From NCBI GenBank assembly GCA_002450895.1, contig DKAR01000009.1, positions 38,258 to 46,404 on the forward strand: DNA of 8,147 nucleotides, written 5' to 3'. Origin of the DNA: Proteobacteria bacterium UBA6921 (GTDB lineage Bacteria; Pseudomonadota; Gammaproteobacteria; SG8-11). Under the pieces are notes generated by a model. It saw only the letters and a list, made by a program, of their open reading frames with translations. It was not told where the DNA came from and did no database searches. The number at the start of each line of letters is the position of its first letter. Within the stretch, counting starts at the first letter, position 1. Shown piece by piece: positions 6,465 to 8,147 of the stretch. The position numbers and the translations under genes were made by a program.

Positions 6465-6538
6465 AAGGGGAGGGGGTTGTAGTTCCCGTTTTGGGGGGAG
6501 GGAACTACCGTTACGTCCCGGGGGGCGGGTACGTAACG
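6435..6538 (-). ncRNA. candidate sigma-54-dependent small RNA with C-rich hairpin loops
   Basis: A predicted RNA of about 104 nt with no open reading frame. Hairpin 1 (6538-6509) has an 8-bp stem CGTTACGT/ACGTAACG, a bulged A, an inner CCCG/CGGG stem and a CCCCC loop. Hairpin 2 (6508-6479) directly abuts it, with a 9-bp stem GTAGTTCCC/GGGAACTAC and loop TCCCCCCAAAAC. A 14-base linker (6478-6465) contains CCCCCTCCCC, and the terminator hairpin with T7 closes the RNA. Both hairpins are exactly 30 bases with perfect outer stems, which is hard to explain by chance. The three exposed C-rich segments suggest pairing with G-rich ribosome binding sites, as for Xanthomonas sX13 and staphylococcal RNAs with UCCC loops. 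The 5' end is inferred from the promoter at 6549-6565. Alternatives are a processed pmbA 3' UTR or a structured leader. Targets and expression are unknown. Confidence 0.75.
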
Positions 6539-6548
6539 AGGGAGATAG

Positions 6549-6565
6549 AGCACGTGTTGTGCCAA
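6549..6565 (-). promoter_or_regulatory. sigma-54 (-24/-12) promoter of the candidate small RNA
   Basis: The minus strand reads TTGGCACAACACGTGCT. The -24 block TTGGCAC matches the sigma-54 consensus fully, the invariant GG and GC are ten bases apart as required, and the -12 block is GTGCT against TTGCW. Counting the C of GC as -12 places +1 at about 6538, exactly the first base of hairpin 1. No sigma-70 pair with normal spacing is visible here. A sigma-54 promoter needs an enhancer-binding ATPase, and none is encoded in the window. Confidence 0.7.
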
Positions 6566-6578
6566 TTTGTCACAAACG

Positions 6579-6594
6579 CTGATAAGCCCATCAG
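6579..6594. repeat. short inverted repeat upstream of the sigma-54 promoter
   Basis: CTGAT, six bases, then ATCAG form a perfect dyad centred about 48 bases upstream of the predicted start of the small RNA. It could be a protein site, for example for an activator, but sigma-54 enhancers usually lie further upstream (about -80 to -150) and a 5-bp dyad can arise by chance. Confidence 0.3.
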
Positions 6595-6647
6595 AGCAGC
6601 CTTTTCAGGCCGACCGAATCGCAGTTGGTGAGGGATTGCGCGATAAA

Positions 6648-6711
6648 TGACGCACTAACGTCGCCGCTACGACGGCTTTTCGACACATTAATCGACGATA
6701 ACAGTGCGTTA
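6648..6711. repeat. inverted repeat and nested hairpin downstream of pmbA
   Basis: ACGCACT (6650-6656) and AGTGCGT (6703-6709) are perfect complements, extended by one wobble and one normal pair at the outer ends, and enclose a smaller CGTCG/CGACG hairpin (6659-6663 with 6670-6674). It lies 8 to 71 bases past the pmbA stop and may shape the 3' end of the tldD-pmbA mRNA. No T tract follows on the minus strand. It could also be an upstream regulatory region for the small RNA promoter. Confidence 0.35.
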
Positions 6712-6718
6712 CGAGGAC

Positions 6719-8047
6719 TTACTGTCCGGCCACCGTCATTTGCTCAATCAAGATTGATCCGGTGCGAATATTGCGGCGTAAATCGACATCGTTTCCGATC
6801 TCCGCGATCGACTTGAACATCTCACGCAGGTTGCTGGCGATGGTGACCTCTTCGACCGGGTACTGAATTTCCCCGTTTTCCACCCAGAATCCACTCGCCC
6901 CGCGTGAATAATCTCCGTTGGTGATGTTGATGCCATGTCCAAGCAACTCGGTCACCAATAAACCGGTGCCCATTTTCTTGAGCAGTCCTTCAAGGTTGTT
7001 GTTGCCGTGCGTAGCAATAACGTTGTGTGTGCCTCCGGCATTGCCGGTTGTGGCAAGGCCGAGTTTGCGCGCGCCGTAGCTGTCGAGAACGTATCGCGCG
7101 ACGACGCCTTCGTGCACCAAATCGCTCGCACGTGTCGCGACACCCTCGCTGTCGAACGGCGCGCTGGCAATGCCTTTTCGGATATGAGGCTCTTCCCGAA
7201 GTGAAAGCCACGTGGGAAATACCGTCTCACCTTGCGCACCAAGCAAGAACGTGGATTTGCGATATTGCGCGCTGCCGCGCACGGCGGAGAGATAGCTTCC
7301 AAACAGCCCGCTTGCGATCTCCGCCTCGAACACCACAGGAACGCGTCGCGTGCTGATGCGGCGCCCGTCGAGCCGGCGCACCGTGCGACGCGCGGCGCGC
7401 TCACCAATCGAACGCGCAGATTCGAGATCGGCGGAATCGCGTGCGCTGCTGTACCAGTAGTCGCGCTGCATGCTGTCGCCGTGTTCGCCAATCACACACA
7501 CGCTGGCGCTGTGATATGTCGTCGGATACGCACCGACAAATCCGTGCGAGTTGGCATAAACGCGCGCACCCGTTTGGCTCGAAATACTGGCGCCTTCGGA
7601 ATTCGTGATGCGCGCGTCGAACGATCGAGCAGCATCTTCCGCTTCTTTCGCAATTTCGATAGCTTTCTCGGCGCTGATGTCCCACGGGTGAAACAGATCC
7701 AGATCCGGAACGTCCCGCGCCATCAATTCCGCATCGGCCAAACCGGAGCAGGGATCTTCTGTCGTGTACTTCGCGATGCTGCAGGCCGCGGCGACCGTTT
7801 CCTTGATGGCCGTCGCGCCAAAGTCGGTGGTGCTCGCGGAGCCCTTGCGCTTGCCGAAGTACACTGTAACGCCGAGTCCCTTGTCGCGGTTGTGCTCGAT
7901 GATGTCCGTCGCGCCCATACGCACCGAGACATTGAGCCCGTCGCCCATACTCACCGCCGCTTCTGCTTCGGACGCGCCTTGCGAACGCGCCTCGCTCAGC
8001 AGGTCGGCCACAAGATTCTTCAAGGCATCAAGATCAGTGTGAGACAT
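6719..8047 (-). CDS. pmbA: PmbA/TldE, metalloprotease-homologous subunit of the TldD/TldE complex
   Basis: A 442-residue cytoplasmic protein, a normal length for PmbA. In E. coli TldD and TldE form a heterodimeric protease that threads unfolded peptides; it matures microcin B17 and degrades the antitoxin CcdA. The zinc-binding HExxxH lies in TldD, and this protein has none, as expected for TldE. The N-terminal part is typical (about 15-60, with VRMGATDIIEHNRDKGLGVTVYFG), and the C-terminal part carries the family blocks TELLGHGINITNGDYSRGA (about 364-382) and GFWVENGEIQYPVEEVTIA. The ATG at 8047 matches the family N-terminus; the nearest GAAGGA is 14 bases upstream, a long spacing. The gene follows tldD after 30 bases, which strongly supports co-expression of the two subunits in one operon. 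The substrates in this organism are unknown. Confidence 0.95.
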   Translation of the reverse strand: MSHTDLDALKNLVADLLSEARSQGASEAEAAVSMGDGLNVSVRMGATDIIEHNRDKGLGVTVYFGKRKGSASTTDFGATAIKETVAAACSIAKYTTEDPCSGLADAELMARDVPDLDLFHPWDISAEKAIEIAKEAEDAARSFDARITNSEGASISSQTGARVYANSHGFVGAYPTTYHSASVCVIGEHGDSMQRDYWYSSARDSADLESARSIGERAARRTVRRLDGRRISTRRVPVVFEAEIASGLFGSYLSAVRGSAQYRKSTFLLGAQGETVFPTWLSLREEPHIRKGIASAPFDSEGVATRASDLVHEGVVARYVLDSYGARKLGLATTGNAGGTHNVIATHGNNNLEGLLKKMGTGLLVTELLGHGINITNGDYSRGASGFWVENGEIQYPVEEVTIASNLREMFKSIAEIGNDVDLRRNIRTGSILIEQMTVAGQ

Positions 8048-8077
8048 GTAGGTTGAATTCGTCCTTCAGTGTGCGCT

Positions 8078-8147
8078 CTAGGATTGTGTTCCACCCACTG
8101 TGAGGTCGTTGACACGCAACGTGGGCTGGCCGACGCCGACCGGAACG
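8078..8147 (-). CDS. tldD: TldD metalloprotease, C-terminal end only (partial at window edge)
   Basis: The last 22 codons of a gene that runs off the right edge of the window on the minus strand, ending in TAG. The peptide reads VPVGVGQPTLRVNDLTVGG and then TQS. GVGQPTLxVxxLTVGGT is the highly conserved C-terminus of TldD, the zinc-carrying partner of TldE/PmbA. The catalytic HExxxH lies in the part outside the window, so its integrity cannot be judged. Its position 30 bases upstream of pmbA supports the call. Confidence 0.9.
   Translation of the reverse strand, partial: VPVGVGQPTLRVNDLTVGGTQS

Noticed and set aside
6479..6538. Reading the hairpins on the plus strand as CsrA/RsmA-binding loops with GGA
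   Set aside because: GGA in a loop occurs on the plus strand, but the T tract of the terminator, the sigma-54 promoter and the tandem hairpin arrangement all point to minus-strand transcription.
6539..6570. Sigma-70 promoter for the small RNA
   Set aside because: TTGGCA and GTGACA resemble -35 boxes, but the only -10-like sequence (TATCTC) is 12 or 20 bases away instead of 16-18.
6431..6631. Plus-strand open frames across the small-RNA region
   Set aside because: Low-complexity, Gly/Arg-rich translations with no ribosome binding site. The region is better explained by hairpins and a terminator on the minus strand.
1..8147. Mobile elements, CRISPR arrays, toxin-antitoxin or defence genes
   Set aside because: No transposase, integrase, phage, Cas or toxin-like protein and no regular direct repeats are visible. 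Gene order and base composition look like ordinary chromosome.

Overview
The window looks like chromosome of a moderately GC-rich proteobacterium, most likely gamma or beta. The evidence is a tldD-pmbA pair, a SemiSWEET sugar transporter with proteobacterial-type sequence, and a dense cluster of two-component and cyclic-di-GMP signalling genes. Nothing in the sequence allows a genus call. I see no insertion sequence, phage gene, CRISPR array, tRNA or rRNA.

Layout from left to right. Positions 99-353 (+) encode a complete SemiSWEET transporter. It converges on a four-gene signalling operon read on the minus strand, in transcription order: a response regulator with an N-terminal MerR/BldC-type helix-turn-helix (5670-6266, GTG start); a receiver/HD-GYP cyclic-di-GMP phosphodiesterase (4585-5655); a single-domain receiver (4177-4584); and a 1238-residue membrane-bound hybrid histidine kinase with a periplasmic Cache-like sensor, four PAS domains and its own receiver (428-4144). 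Gene gaps are 14, 0 and 32 nt, so co-transcription is very likely. The operon holds one kinase and four receivers. Its visible outputs are DNA binding and cyclic-di-GMP hydrolysis.

Upstream of that operon is a non-coding stretch (6267-6718). Further right on the minus strand are pmbA/tldE (6719-8047) and the last 22 codons of tldD (8078-8147), probably one operon for the TldD/TldE protease.

The most interesting object is in the non-coding stretch. Positions 6538-6435 (minus) look like an undescribed small RNA of about 104 nt. It has two abutting perfect-stem hairpins of exactly 30 nt each, with loops carrying C5 and C6 runs, then an unpaired C-rich linker, then a textbook intrinsic terminator with a T7 tract. 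A good sigma-54 (-24/-12) promoter at 6565-6549 predicts transcription starting at about 6538, the first base of the first hairpin. The design (C-rich hairpin loops plus terminator, about 100 nt) resembles Xanthomonas sX13 and other C-rich-loop RNAs that target G-rich ribosome binding sites. The assignment rests on sequence and structure only; there is no expression or conservation evidence here.
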